From an uncultured Phycisphaerales bacterium (lineage in GTDB: Bacteria; Planctomycetota; Phycisphaerae; Sedimentisphaerales; Anaerohalosphaeraceae): a stretch of 64,000 bases of DNA. The notes under the pieces were generated by a model. The model saw nothing but the letters and a program-made list of their open reading frames with translations. It was not told the DNA's origin and did not search any database. Shown here piece by piece: positions 23,949 to 32,687 of this stretch (position 1 is the stretch's first letter; each line of letters starts with the position of its first letter). The translations under genes and the position numbers were made by a program. The stretch spans positions 52,572-116,571 of the forward strand of contig CALMLO010000065.1 in assembly GCA_937868095.1 (NCBI GenBank). Direction: 5' to 3'.

Positions 23949-25115
23949 ATGCCGACTCCTGTCAAAACTTCCTTTCCGCGAACATACTCGAACAGCCGTC
24001 CGGCCTCTCCCAAACCGCGCGCCGGCCTGGCTTCTTCTCAGAAGCAGATGCTCTCCGGGGCACGGGTTAAGCAGGCCGATTTGATTTTGTTTACCACCCA
24101 GCTGTCCGTAATGCTTGACAGCGGCGTTGTGCTCAGCGATGCTGTCGAGGCCATTGCGGACCAGATGCGCCCGCCCGTATTCAGAGAAGTAACACTGGAT
24201 TTGGCCGAGCGTCTTAAAAATGGTGAGAGTTTTTCCGCAGCGCTGTCCAATTATCCGAAGATTTTCAGTTCGATGTTTATCAGCATGGTCAAGGCCTCAG
24301 AAGCATCCGGCAAGATGGCCGAAATGCTTCAGGTCCTCAGCGGCTATCTGGATGCGGATGCAGAAACGCGCAAACAGGTTAAAAGCGCCATGATTTATCC
24401 AATTGTGATGCTGCTGATGGCTGTTGCCGCCACCGGCTCCCTGATGTTTTTTGTGCTGCCGAGGTTCACACGGATTTATGAGGCCCGCGGGACATCGCTG
24501 CCGAAATTGACGCAGGTGCTTGTGGATTTCAGCGCTCTGCTGGGTGATCCAGTCTTTCTGGCGGCGGCTTCAACGCTGCTGATTGTCGGCGGGTTTGCCC
24601 TTTCGGCCTGGAAACAGACGGTAACCGGCCGTAAAACGATCGATTGGCTGAAAGTTCACACCCCCATTTTGGGCGGGATGTTTGTGGATACTGTGCTGAC
24701 CCGTTCCATGCGCATCCTGGCTACGATGGTCAATACCGGCGTAAATCTGCTCGACGCCCTCGATGTAATGAAGTGTTCTTGCGGCAATTATTATTTTCAG
24801 TGTCTATGGGAATCAGCCGACCGTAAAATCCGGGACGGCTATCAGCTGTCGGATGCATTGATGTTGTCGCCTTATAACAGATTGATTGCATCCAGTATTA
24901 TTCAAATGCTTCGCGCCGGTGAAAAATCCGGCCAGCTCGGACAAGTCTGCGATAAGATTTCTATCTTTCTCGAAAAGAAACTCCAGAATTCCATCCGCAC
25001 AACCACCTCCCTGATTGAGCCGCTGATGATTGTCATTATGGGAGCGGTGATTGGGACCTTAGCCATAGCTCTCCTGCTGCCGGTCTTCCGCATTTCCAGT
25101 GTCATCTCCCATTAA
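23949..25115 (+). CDS. gspF: GspF/PilC-type inner-membrane platform protein
   Basis: A 388-residue platform protein with two T2SSF domains: the first ends with PIVMLLMAVAATGSLMFFVL and the second with EPLMIVIMGAVIGTLAIALL. Repeated features are FTTQLSVMLDSGVVLSDAVE / RILATMVNTGVNLLDALDV and the family signature KASEASGKM / RAGEKSGQL. Three to four membrane helices are visible. It sits in the inner membrane and couples the ATPase to pseudopilus growth. The N-terminal 40 residues are Ser/Pro-rich and variable. It is the last gene of the cluster; no prepilin peptidase or retraction ATPase gene occurs in the window. Confidence 0.92.
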   Translation: MPTPVKTSFPRTYSNSRPASPKPRAGLASSQKQMLSGARVKQADLILFTTQLSVMLDSGVVLSDAVEAIADQMRPPVFREVTLDLAERLKNGESFSAALSNYPKIFSSMFISMVKASEASGKMAEMLQVLSGYLDADAETRKQVKSAMIYPIVMLLMAVAATGSLMFFVLPRFTRIYEARGTSLPKLTQVLVDFSALLGDPVFLAAASTLLIVGGFALSAWKQTVTGRKTIDWLKVHTPILGGMFVDTVLTRSMRILATMVNTGVNLLDALDVMKCSCGNYYFQCLWESADRKIRDGYQLSDALMLSPYNRLIASSIIQMLRAGEKSGQLGQVCDKISIFLEKKLQNSIRTTTSLIEPLMIVIMGAVIGTLAIALLLPVFRISSVISH

Positions 25116-25196
25116 AGAATTTCTGCCCAGACTGTTTTTGGTATATTGAAGCACGGCTATGTTGTGAACTGCCGTTATGGTTTTTTTTATTTGCTG

Positions 25197-25224
25197 TTGA
25201 AGTTTTCTAACTGGAAAATACATT
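25197..25224 (+). promoter_or_regulatory. Candidate ftsW-murG promoter
   Basis: TTGAAG (25197-25202), 16-base spacer, TACATT (25219-25224), 36 bases ahead of ftsW; each hexamer matches four of six consensus bases. A weak hairpin with a T-run (about 25153-25189) lies just upstream and may end the secretion operon. Tentative. Confidence 0.35.
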
Positions 25225-25260
25225 AGTTGACGAAAAAGATATAGATTTTTCGGCGAAGAA

Positions 25261-26454
25261 ATGAAAACAGAGTGCCAAAATATCCGGTTTTATGAGCGCG
25301 CGGCAGAGCCCGTCTCTTCTGCCGGTGATTTTGCCATTGAGATGGTGGTGCTGCTGCTGATGGCCACTGGGACGGTTTTTGTATATTCGGCAGGGGCCAC
25401 TCTTGCTCCTGACGCCGCTCGGTTGAGGTTTTATGAAACACCGATGTTCAAACAAATTGTCTTTTTTCCCCTGGCGGTCGGCATCTTGCTGCTGATGAAA
25501 CGGGTGGATTATCGACTGTTCCGGCTTCAGGGGCCCTTGCTGAAATCGCCCACCTTTTATCTTGTGATTTTTAGTTTTATAAGTCTGGCAGCTGTGCTGA
25601 TTTTTGGGGAAGAACGAAACCAGTCGAAGCGGTGGCTGGACCTGATGCCGGGGCCGATGTATTTGAGTTTTCAGCCGTCGGAATTGACCAAATGGGTGAT
25701 GATTCTGTTTGTGGCCGCCTATTTGGACAAAGTTGGTGAACAAATTCAGGATTTCAAGAGGCGATTTATCCCTGTATGTTGTATTGTCGGATTGGCAGTT
25801 GGCCTGATTGTAATCGAGGATTTCGGGACGGGACTGTTTATCGCTCTGCTTACCTTTCTCCTCTTGTGGATTGGAGGGGCACGCTGGTGGCACTTGCTGA
25901 CGCCGCTTATTGTTGCTGTACCGGGCTTTATAGCGGCAGTGATGCTTTCACCGACGCGGCTGAACCGAATAAAGCGTTTTTTTTCTTTTCTGTTAGATCA
26001 GGAGGGCTTGCCTTATCAAGCCCAGCAATCACTGAGGGCCATCAGTGTGGGGGGGCTTTGGGGGACTGGTTTGGGTCGGGGAGTCTTTAAGTACGGTCAT
26101 CTGCCTGAGGATACAACAGATTTCATTTTTGCCGTCATTGCTGAAGAGATGGGCTTTATTGGTGCCCTGTGGGTGCTGCTGCTGTTTACCTTGTTTTTAG
26201 TGTTTGGAATTCGCGTTGTTTTGCGATGCCCGGACCGTTTCGGCAAACTGCTTTCGGCAGGAATTGTTTTTTCAATAGGGATTCAGGCCGCCGTCAATAT
26301 CGGCGTCGTAACAGTCGTGCTTCCGACAAAGGGGATTCCTCTGCCGTTTGTTAGTGCCGGCGGTTCCAGTCTCCTTTTGACGGCTGCGGCAACAGGGATT
26401 CTGCTGAATATTGCAATGCAATCTCCAGAATCGGAGGAGGTTTTGCAAGGGTGA
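25261..26454 (+). CDS. ftsW: Lipid II polymerase FtsW, SEDS family
   Basis: A 397-residue polytopic SEDS protein with about ten membrane helices. Family landmarks are QPSELTKWVMILFVAAYL, the DFGTG segment, the loop YQAQQSLRAISVGGLWGTG and the DFIFAVIAEEMGFIGA motif; the C-terminal part has LPTKGIPLPFVSAGGSSLL. It polymerises peptidoglycan glycan strands at the septum. FtsW is favoured over RodA because murG follows with a 4-base overlap, as in many dcw clusters. It supports a peptidoglycan wall in this organism. The preceding ribosome site is weak. Confidence 0.9.
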   Translation: MKTECQNIRFYERAAEPVSSAGDFAIEMVVLLLMATGTVFVYSAGATLAPDAARLRFYETPMFKQIVFFPLAVGILLLMKRVDYRLFRLQGPLLKSPTFYLVIFSFISLAAVLIFGEERNQSKRWLDLMPGPMYLSFQPSELTKWVMILFVAAYLDKVGEQIQDFKRRFIPVCCIVGLAVGLIVIEDFGTGLFIALLTFLLLWIGGARWWHLLTPLIVAVPGFIAAVMLSPTRLNRIKRFFSFLLDQEGLPYQAQQSLRAISVGGLWGTGLGRGVFKYGHLPEDTTDFIFAVIAEEMGFIGALWVLLLFTLFLVFGIRVVLRCPDRFGKLLSAGIVFSIGIQAAVNIGVVTVVLPTKGIPLPFVSAGGSSLLLTAAATGILLNIAMQSPESEEVLQG

Positions 26455-27569
26455 GCCGGCAGGAAGTTAAGCAAATCTTTTTTGCCGGCGGAGGGACAGG
26501 GGGCCATCTATACCCGGCGCTGGCAGTTGCGGAATGGCTTCAGGAGCAAGGGCCTCGTGTGGAGATTGCGTTTTTCTGCAGCAGCCGGGAAATTGATGCC
26601 AAAATCCTCGGTCCTTCCGGCTTTGATTTTCTGCCGTTGCCGGCAGAAGGATTCTCCAAATCGCCCCTTAAGGTGGTCCGGTTCTTGGCCCAGTTTCTCA
26701 AAAGTTATTATTTTGCAAAGGAAATTCTTCGATATGATCCCTCTTCTTCTGTGGTAGTCGGAACGGGAGGATTTGTCTCGGCCCCTGTGGTTGCGGCCGC
26801 CCATTCGCTGCATATTCCCGTTTTTCTGATCAACGTGGATAGTGTGCCTGGCAAGGCCAATCGGCTTATGGCCCGATATGCCAGCCGAATTTTGGTTCAG
26901 TTTGAACAAACGCGGCCTTATTTTGGGCGGTTTGCTGACCGAGTCGAGGTGGTCGGCTGCCCCTTGCGGAAAGAGTTCAATAAGCCGGTCGGCGATATTC
27001 GCTCGCAGTATGGGCTGGATGCAAAGAAAAAGATTCTCCTGATCACGGGCGCGTCCAGCGGTTCCAGGAGCATCAATCAGGCCATTCTCGAGATTCTTCC
27101 CTCGCTGGAGCCGTTTGCGGAGCATTGGCAGATTGTCCATCTGACCGGAACAGCCCATTTTGAATGGGTTCGCTCCCAAACAGCCGACTCGGCCATTGCT
27201 TACCATGTGCTTGACTATTGTCACCAGATGCCGGCTCTTTTGAGGACCTCTTCGCTGGTCATCGGCAGAGCAGGGGCGGTGAGTGTAGCGGAGTATGCGG
27301 CGGCGGGGGTGCCGGCGATTTGTCTGCCGTATCCCTATCACAAAGACCGCCATCAGTTTTTGAATGCACAGCCCCTTGTTGAGAGGGGGGCGGCCGTGAT
27401 TGTTGAGGATAATCCGGCCCATCCAGCCGACACAACACAGGCATTGCAGCAAGTACTTTTTGAACTGATGGGAGATTCGGGACGGCTGGAGAAAATGGCA
27501 GAAGCAGCCCGCTCGCGGAGCGGCTCGAATGCCTCCGAAAGGACTGCTCGTCTGCTGCTGGGGTTATGA
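26451..27569 (+). CDS. murG: UDP-GlcNAc:lipid I N-acetylglucosaminyltransferase MurG
   Basis: A 372-residue GT28 glycosyltransferase that adds GlcNAc to lipid I on the cytoplasmic face of the inner membrane, making lipid II, the substrate of the neighbouring FtsW. The N-terminal glycine-rich loop FFAGGGTGGHLYPALAVAEW and the second signature (SSLVIGRAGAVSVAEYAAAGVPAICLPYP region, about 260-290) are clear. The start is GTG overlapping the ftsW stop. Its stop overlaps the convergent ABC permease gene by six bases, leaving no room for a dedicated terminator. Confidence 0.95.
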   Translation: MSRQEVKQIFFAGGGTGGHLYPALAVAEWLQEQGPRVEIAFFCSSREIDAKILGPSGFDFLPLPAEGFSKSPLKVVRFLAQFLKSYYFAKEILRYDPSSSVVVGTGGFVSAPVVAAAHSLHIPVFLINVDSVPGKANRLMARYASRILVQFEQTRPYFGRFADRVEVVGCPLRKEFNKPVGDIRSQYGLDAKKKILLITGASSGSRSINQAILEILPSLEPFAEHWQIVHLTGTAHFEWVRSQTADSAIAYHVLDYCHQMPALLRTSSLVIGRAGAVSVAEYAAAGVPAICLPYPYHKDRHQFLNAQPLVERGAAVIVEDNPAHPADTTQALQQVLFELMGDSGRLEKMAEAARSRSGSNASERTARLLLGL

Positions 27570-29012
27570 GGCTGCAACGGTCAGCGGGGAATCGCTGGAT
27601 AAACCCTTTCTCATCGCAACGATTTGAGAATAGCGGAGTAAAACCAGTCTGCCCGGCATCAGACAGAAAAAAATATTCAAAATGGCAGGGCTGACCGGCA
27701 TTCCTTCTTGATAGTGCTCATAAGCATAATTGAAGTACCCTAAGGGGCTGAACGCCGTCAAAAAATCTATCTCGAAGAGAGCGGCAAGAATATAAGGCAG
27801 AAAGAGATACAGAATAAACAGAAAACCCGTCAAATAACCCAACTTTGGATAACCTGGGCTTAATGTAATAGATGTCTCGAAGAGCAAAATCAACACACAG
27901 AAAAAAGTGCCCATGACAGCGGCAAAGACCAGAAACAGCGAAATGGGAATAGGACCGAACCAGCAGGCATACGAACAAAAACAAACCCAGAGAAGATAAA
28001 GAACCGTAGCCAGCATTAGATTCGACCGCCGCAAGAGCCAGCAGACAGACAGCTTCGAAGGCGGGCACAAACGTGACATTTCAAGATACTTTTCATATGT
28101 TTTTCGGGCTCCGAGGGGAAGCAGTCCGACAGCAATCAGTCCCAATATCCAGAATCCGAAGAAGATTCTCTCTGGATAACTCTCCATACTTCGCTGGGAC
28201 AGGTTCAAGTGGGGATAAAACAGTCCCAGCACCAGGACCAGATAGAGCACAAGAAAAACAATAGCGCCCAGCGGGGAAAACAAGGGATCATATTCTTTAG
28301 TAAACCAGCGAAGCCCGCCGAGGAAAGCCCACCCTGCAAAATAAAGGGCAAAGCCGCTAATCAGAAGCAGCGAGGGAATTTGCCAGCAATAAAAAAGAAC
28401 ATTTGCAGTTTTCCCCTCAAATGACTCATGCAATACAATTAAGAAGTAGGGAAACCCAAAGCAAAAAATCAATGCCAGCATCGGAACAAAGAAATTGCCT
28501 CGTTTCTTAGTGGGATGCATGGACATCAGCAGGGCCAGCAAACAGAACAGCAGGGATATCGATAGCAAAAAAAGCACCCACTCTGCCAAAATAGGCAGGG
28601 ATAATTGACCAGCCAATCCGAAAGCCAGGAAGAACAGAAAATTTACGGCGGCCATGAAAAAAATAACCAGATTTCGTCCCATCACTATTCCTGCTATTTT
28701 CTGTCGGGCGGACAGCGGAAGAAGACGGGTAAAATCGTAAGACTTCTGAAGCATCTCACCGGAAATCACCGTCGAAACGTTATAGGGGGCCAGTATCCAT
28801 AAAAGGATAAACTGGAATATAGCAAACTGAATATGCAGGTTCCTGAATAGCTTCCACGGTTCCTCATTTACCAGGATTGTTTTTTTGGCAAAAAACATCA
28901 AATTGACAATCAGGATTAAGGCAACTGCAGAGAGGTAAATGATGCCGTAAATCCAGACCTGCGGCGGACGCAGAAGGGGATATTGGTATCTTCGGATAAG
29001 CGGGTTGGCCAT
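27564..29012 (-). CDS. ABC-2-type exporter permease
   Basis: A 482-residue membrane protein with about eleven to twelve hydrophobic helices, such as VWIYGIIYLSAVALILIVN, ILAEWVLFLLSISLLFCLLA and AIVFLVLYLVLVLGLFY. It follows an ABC ATPase gene by one base and resembles ABC-2/GldF-like permeases by topology, but there is no specific signature. The ATG at 29012 has a good GGGAG ribosome site; further upstream in-frame codons lie in the ATPase gene. The transported substrate is unknown. The 3' end overlaps murG. Confidence 0.75.
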   Translation of the reverse strand: MANPLIRRYQYPLLRPPQVWIYGIIYLSAVALILIVNLMFFAKKTILVNEEPWKLFRNLHIQFAIFQFILLWILAPYNVSTVISGEMLQKSYDFTRLLPLSARQKIAGIVMGRNLVIFFMAAVNFLFFLAFGLAGQLSLPILAEWVLFLLSISLLFCLLALLMSMHPTKKRGNFFVPMLALIFCFGFPYFLIVLHESFEGKTANVLFYCWQIPSLLLISGFALYFAGWAFLGGLRWFTKEYDPLFSPLGAIVFLVLYLVLVLGLFYPHLNLSQRSMESYPERIFFGFWILGLIAVGLLPLGARKTYEKYLEMSRLCPPSKLSVCWLLRRSNLMLATVLYLLWVCFCSYACWFGPIPISLFLVFAAVMGTFFCVLILLFETSITLSPGYPKLGYLTGFLFILYLFLPYILAALFEIDFLTAFSPLGYFNYAYEHYQEGMPVSPAILNIFFCLMPGRLVLLRYSQIVAMRKGLSSDSPLTVAAS

Positions 29013-29013
29013 A

Positions 29014-29976
29014 TTAACTCCCTGCATTGGCAAAGGAATGGGGCAAAGATTCCTCTTCCGAGGAAATCGCCACAAACAAATCCTCGAGATCTTTTTTCTC
29101 TTCCGTCAATTCGATAACTTGGACACCTTCGCTGACCAGCAAGGCGTTCAGTCGGGCAATGGTTTCAGGACCTTTGGTAAATGTCAGACGAAGGGTATTT
29201 CCGCTGCAATCTTTGAGGACGGCATCAGGAATGGATTGGAGCAGGGAGACGGCTTTTTGGGGCTCATCCAGAACCACCACCCGGACGATTCGTTCGGGGT
29301 TAAGCATGGTCTGAATTTGTTCAACAGAGCCGAATTTCTTGATGACTCCCTTATCCATAATTGCAATGTGCGTGCAGAAACCAGACAATTCTGACAGAAC
29401 ATGAGAGGAAATCAGGATTGTTTTGCCTTCGCCGCTGAGCCGTTTGAGAATATTGCGCAGACTGATGCGGGCAATCGGGTCCAGACCGGAGGCCGGTTCA
29501 TCCAGCAGATAAAGGTCCGGGTCGTGGACCATCAAAAAGGCCAGGCCAATTCTTTGAACCATTCCGCGAGACAGGTGCCGGCACAAGATGTCTTTTTTGT
29601 CCGTCAGATCCACGCATTCAAGAACGCGATCGATTCTGTCGACAATCTTCTTTTCCGGTACGCCGTAAGCACGGGCTGAAAAATCAAGACATTCGAAGAC
29701 AGTCAAATCGTTATAAAGATTAAAAAAGTCTGGAAGATAGCCGATTCGTTTGCGAATCTCCAGCGGCTGACGGTAGAGATCAGCTCCGCAGATGACGGCT
29801 GTTCCGTCTGTTGGCGGCAGGAGGGTTGCCAGCATCCTCAGCAAAGTCGTTTTTCCAGCACCATTGGGGCCGATCAGCCCCATAACCTGCCCCTGCTCCA
29901 CACTGAACGAAACATCCTGGACGGCTACTAAGGGGCCGAATTCCTTGCGAAGCCGCTGTGTCTGAAGCACCTGCAT
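29014..29976 (-). CDS. ABC transporter ATP-binding protein
   Basis: A 320-residue ATPase of the ABC-2 exporter type: Walker A GPNGAGKTTLLRML, Q-loop region YLPDFFNLYNDLTVFE, signature LSRGMVQRIGLAF, Walker B LYLLDEPASGLDP and H-loop ISSHVLSEL. The last 90 residues are a regulatory extension of the type seen in GldA/CcmA-like ATPases. It energises the permease encoded 1 base downstream. A near-perfect promoter lies 63-91 bases upstream. Substrate unknown; gliding or outer-surface roles known for GldA cannot be inferred from this alone. Confidence 0.92.
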   Translation of the reverse strand: MQVLQTQRLRKEFGPLVAVQDVSFSVEQGQVMGLIGPNGAGKTTLLRMLATLLPPTDGTAVICGADLYRQPLEIRKRIGYLPDFFNLYNDLTVFECLDFSARAYGVPEKKIVDRIDRVLECVDLTDKKDILCRHLSRGMVQRIGLAFLMVHDPDLYLLDEPASGLDPIARISLRNILKRLSGEGKTILISSHVLSELSGFCTHIAIMDKGVIKKFGSVEQIQTMLNPERIVRVVVLDEPQKAVSLLQSIPDAVLKDCSGNTLRLTFTKGPETIARLNALLVSEGVQVIELTEEKKDLEDLFVAISSEEESLPHSFANAGS

Positions 29977-30038
29977 CCGCTCTCCTTCCTACGGCTGTAC
30001 GTTAAACAACTCCTATTTACGGATTTGAACTGTAAAGA

Positions 30039-30067
30039 ACTATAAACTCCAAAACCAAACATGTCAA
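30039..30067 (-). promoter_or_regulatory. Near-consensus sigma-70 promoter for the ABC transporter genes
   Basis: On the minus strand TTGACA (30067-30062) is followed by a 17-base spacer and TATAGT (30044-30039). This is an almost ideal housekeeping promoter. Transcription would start near 30032, giving a leader of about 56 bases before the ABC ATPase start at 29976. Confidence 0.8.
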
Positions 30068-30185
30068 ACTTTTTGTGGGATTTTAAATTTTCACGATGTG
30101 TGAACTTATTGGTCCTGCTGAATCATCCCCTTCCTCCCCCTTCTTTGGCGGAAGGATGTCTGCGAGCCCAAACAGATGGCAGTCT

Positions 30186-31409
30186 TCAGAACGTATGGTT
30201 TGACAGGGCTTTATGCATTCTTCGAAGCGCTTCCTGCAGACGACTTTTGGGGCAGGCAAAATTAAGCCGTACATATCCTGACCCTTCAAATTCGGCTCCG
30301 TCGGATAAGCCCACACCGGCCTCTTCAAAAAAGTCGGCCGGGTTGGGCAGTCCCAGCCCTCGGCAGTCTATCCACGCCAGATAGGTGGCTTGCGGCGGCT
30401 GTACCGACAGCCCGGGGAGGGCATTGATGGTTTGACAAAGGAGGTCGCGGTTGTCTCGTAAATAATCGAGCAGGGCCTCGAGCCAGTCGGCTCCTTCGCG
30501 ATAGGCAGCGGTGCAGGCCGCATAACCAAGCGGCCCGACGTGCGGAACAATGCCCCGAAGAGTATGAAGAAAGCGATTTCTCAAGGAAGCATTGGGGATG
30601 ACAGCAAAAGCGCAATTCAGCCCGGGAAGGTTAAAGGTTTTACTGGGGGAGGCCAGGGTAATGCTCCGGCGGGCTATTTCCGATGAGAGGGAAGCGGCCG
30701 GAATATGTCGGCAGCCCGGTTCCAGCACAAGGTCTGCATGAATTTCATCCGAACACAACAGCAGATTCTTTCGCAGACACAGCTCTGCCAGCTGCATAAG
30801 TTCATCATGTGTCCAGACGCGTCCGACCGGATTGTGAGGATGACAGAAAAGAAGAATCCGTGTGCGGCTGTTCACAGACTGCTCAAGCCGCTCGAAGTCG
30901 ATTTCATAGGAGCCGCCTGTCTTCTGAAGCGGACATGGCAAAACCGCTCGTCCTGAAAGAATCGGTGCACTCAGAAAAGGAGGATAGACCGGTGTCAGCA
31001 CGGCTGCCTGTTCGCCGGCTTCCGCAAAGGCACGGCAGACGATATGCAGCCCGCAGACCAACCCCGGCAGCCAGACAATCCATTCCTTCTGAATCGGCCA
31101 GCCGTACCGTTTTTCAAACCAGCCGCAGACTGCTTCGTAGGTTTCCGGCAAGGCGACGGCATACCCGAAGATGCCGTGGTCAACGCGTTTTCGAAGGGCC
31201 TCCACCACGGCCGGCGGAGCAGGAAAATCCATATCCGCCACCCATAAAGGCAGGACATCACGACCGGCGTAGCGCGCCCATTTGAGAGAGTCTGTGCCTG
31301 TCCGGTTGGGAACATCGTCGAACTGAAAAGTTCTTTTCTTCCTGTCTATCACGTCTGAGCGTTGTCCACCAGGATTATCCGGAGACGGCGGGGACTGCGC
31401 CGTTTTCAT
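30186..31409 (-). CDS. PatB/MalY-type PLP aminotransferase (C-S lyase)
   Basis: A 407-residue fold-type I PLP enzyme. Family landmarks are the N-terminal substrate-binding LPLWVADMDFPAPPAV, the PLP-stacking region WLPGLVCGLHIVCRAF, HPHNPVGRVW, CSDEIHADLV and the lysine site SPSKTFNLPGL. Relatives cleave cystathionine or other C-S bonds. The ATG at 31409 overlaps the upstream PIN-TRAM gene by 35 bases and has a GGAAAG just before it; a GTG at 31352 would avoid the overlap and still include the conserved core, so the start is uncertain. Specific substrate unknown. Confidence 0.88.
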   Translation of the reverse strand: MKTAQSPPSPDNPGGQRSDVIDRKKRTFQFDDVPNRTGTDSLKWARYAGRDVLPLWVADMDFPAPPAVVEALRKRVDHGIFGYAVALPETYEAVCGWFEKRYGWPIQKEWIVWLPGLVCGLHIVCRAFAEAGEQAAVLTPVYPPFLSAPILSGRAVLPCPLQKTGGSYEIDFERLEQSVNSRTRILLFCHPHNPVGRVWTHDELMQLAELCLRKNLLLCSDEIHADLVLEPGCRHIPAASLSSEIARRSITLASPSKTFNLPGLNCAFAVIPNASLRNRFLHTLRGIVPHVGPLGYAACTAAYREGADWLEALLDYLRDNRDLLCQTINALPGLSVQPPQATYLAWIDCRGLGLPNPADFFEEAGVGLSDGAEFEGSGYVRLNFACPKSRLQEALRRMHKALSNHTF

Positions 31410-32415
31410 ACTTTCCGAAAATCATTCGGCCGGCAGAGGTTTGCAGAGAACTGGTAACCGTAAAGGAAATTGCCTGTCCGATTTTTGTATTGGCGCCTTC
31501 GACAACAACCATGGTGCCGTCGTCGAGATACCCCACCCCTTGATGGGGTTCTTCACCAAGCCGGATAATTTTAACCCGCATGGTTTCCCCGGGCAGTGTG
31601 ACCGTCTTAAGGGCATTCGCCAGCTCGTTAATGTTAATCACATCCACCCCGCGAAGCGTGGCAACTTTATTGAGGTTGAAGTCATTGGTAACCAGCCGGC
31701 CGTCGCAATTTTTGGTGAAGGCGATCAGTTTCTGGTCCACGCCGGCGTTTTCTTCTATTCCAGGAGGCGGGGTGTCGTCAATTTTTACCTCCACAATAGG
31801 GCTGTTCTGAAGCTTGTTGAGCATGTCTAAACCGCGCCGGCCTCGATTGCGCTTAATCTTATCAGGAGAATCAGCTATCAGCTGAAGTTCGTTGAGGACA
31901 AACCGGGGAACAATCAGCGGGGCATCAAAAAGTTTCGTTTCGGCAATATCGGCAATCCGGCCGTCGATAATTACAGATGTATCAAGAACCAGCGGGCGAA
32001 GCCCTTTGGTCTGCCGCGAAAACTCGACATAAGGAATCACGAATCGGACATCGTCTTTGGTGCGAATCACCAAACTGATTGTCAGATAACAGATGCAGGC
32101 GCCCATCAGCCATGTTACGATCTGCAGGGTATCGGGTTCCATTTTGAAAAAAAGCAAGTTCAGCATTTCGAGCACGCCGGACATTGCCCAGCTGATGAGC
32201 ATTCCTACCAGCAGCCCGAAAAAGATACCCGCCAGCGCCGAGAGGGTCTTTTTGGGGGTCAGCCACTCAACCAGAATTGCCAGAATTGTCACAACCAGAC
32301 CAGCGATAAAAACATAAATGTCCTTTTCGCTTCGTGCACTGTTATTCAGACCAATCAGCAAAAAGGCCGTGGCCGTGATTAAAAACAGTCCTCGAATGAA
32401 TAATAATAAAAGCAT
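31375..32415 (-). CDS. PIN-TRAM domain membrane protein, YacL family
   Basis: A 346-residue protein with four N-terminal membrane helices (about residues 5-23, 36-55, 60-85 and 100-118), a PIN nuclease-fold domain (about 140-265; PLVLDTSVIIDGRIADI, and acidic residues in VTNDFNLNKVA), and a C-terminal TRAM domain (about 275-335; GVGYLDDGTMVVVEGA), which binds RNA. The YacL family is widespread and its role is poorly defined. The ATG at 32415 has an AAAGGAC ribosome site, which lies inside the longer reading from a TTG at 32430. It overlaps the PatB gene. Confidence 0.9.
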   Translation of the reverse strand: MLLLLFIRGLFLITATAFLLIGLNNSARSEKDIYVFIAGLVVTILAILVEWLTPKKTLSALAGIFFGLLVGMLISWAMSGVLEMLNLLFFKMEPDTLQIVTWLMGACICYLTISLVIRTKDDVRFVIPYVEFSRQTKGLRPLVLDTSVIIDGRIADIAETKLFDAPLIVPRFVLNELQLIADSPDKIKRNRGRRGLDMLNKLQNSPIVEVKIDDTPPPGIEENAGVDQKLIAFTKNCDGRLVTNDFNLNKVATLRGVDVININELANALKTVTLPGETMRVKIIRLGEEPHQGVGYLDDGTMVVVEGANTKIGQAISFTVTSSLQTSAGRMIFGKYENGAVPAVSG

Positions 32416-32480
32416 GATAAGTCCTTTCAAACGAACAAATAAGTTTAATAAAAATGCCCGGAATCTATTTGCTTATCGGC

Positions 32481-32509
32481 AGTATAGCCAAAGTACTTTC
32501 CAAAAACAA
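32481..32509 (-). promoter_or_regulatory. Candidate promoter for the PIN-TRAM/PatB genes
   Basis: Minus strand: TTGTTT (32509-32504), 17-base spacer, TATACT (32486-32481). The -10 is good and the -35 moderate. Transcription would start near 32474, about 60 bases ahead of the ATG at 32415. Confidence 0.5.
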
Positions 32510-32687
32510 CATAGACGTTCATCAGATGTTGAAAAATGCCTTTTTATGAGACTTCAAAGAAGCTATAGCCGATACAATTAGGCGGAAAAGAAGCCGAAAA
32601 ACCAATTAAGACCGAAGGAAAAAATGTCGAATTCTCTACGGGTTTTCTGCAGGCGGCAGGATGTGAAATTGTTGCAGGAGTGTCGGA

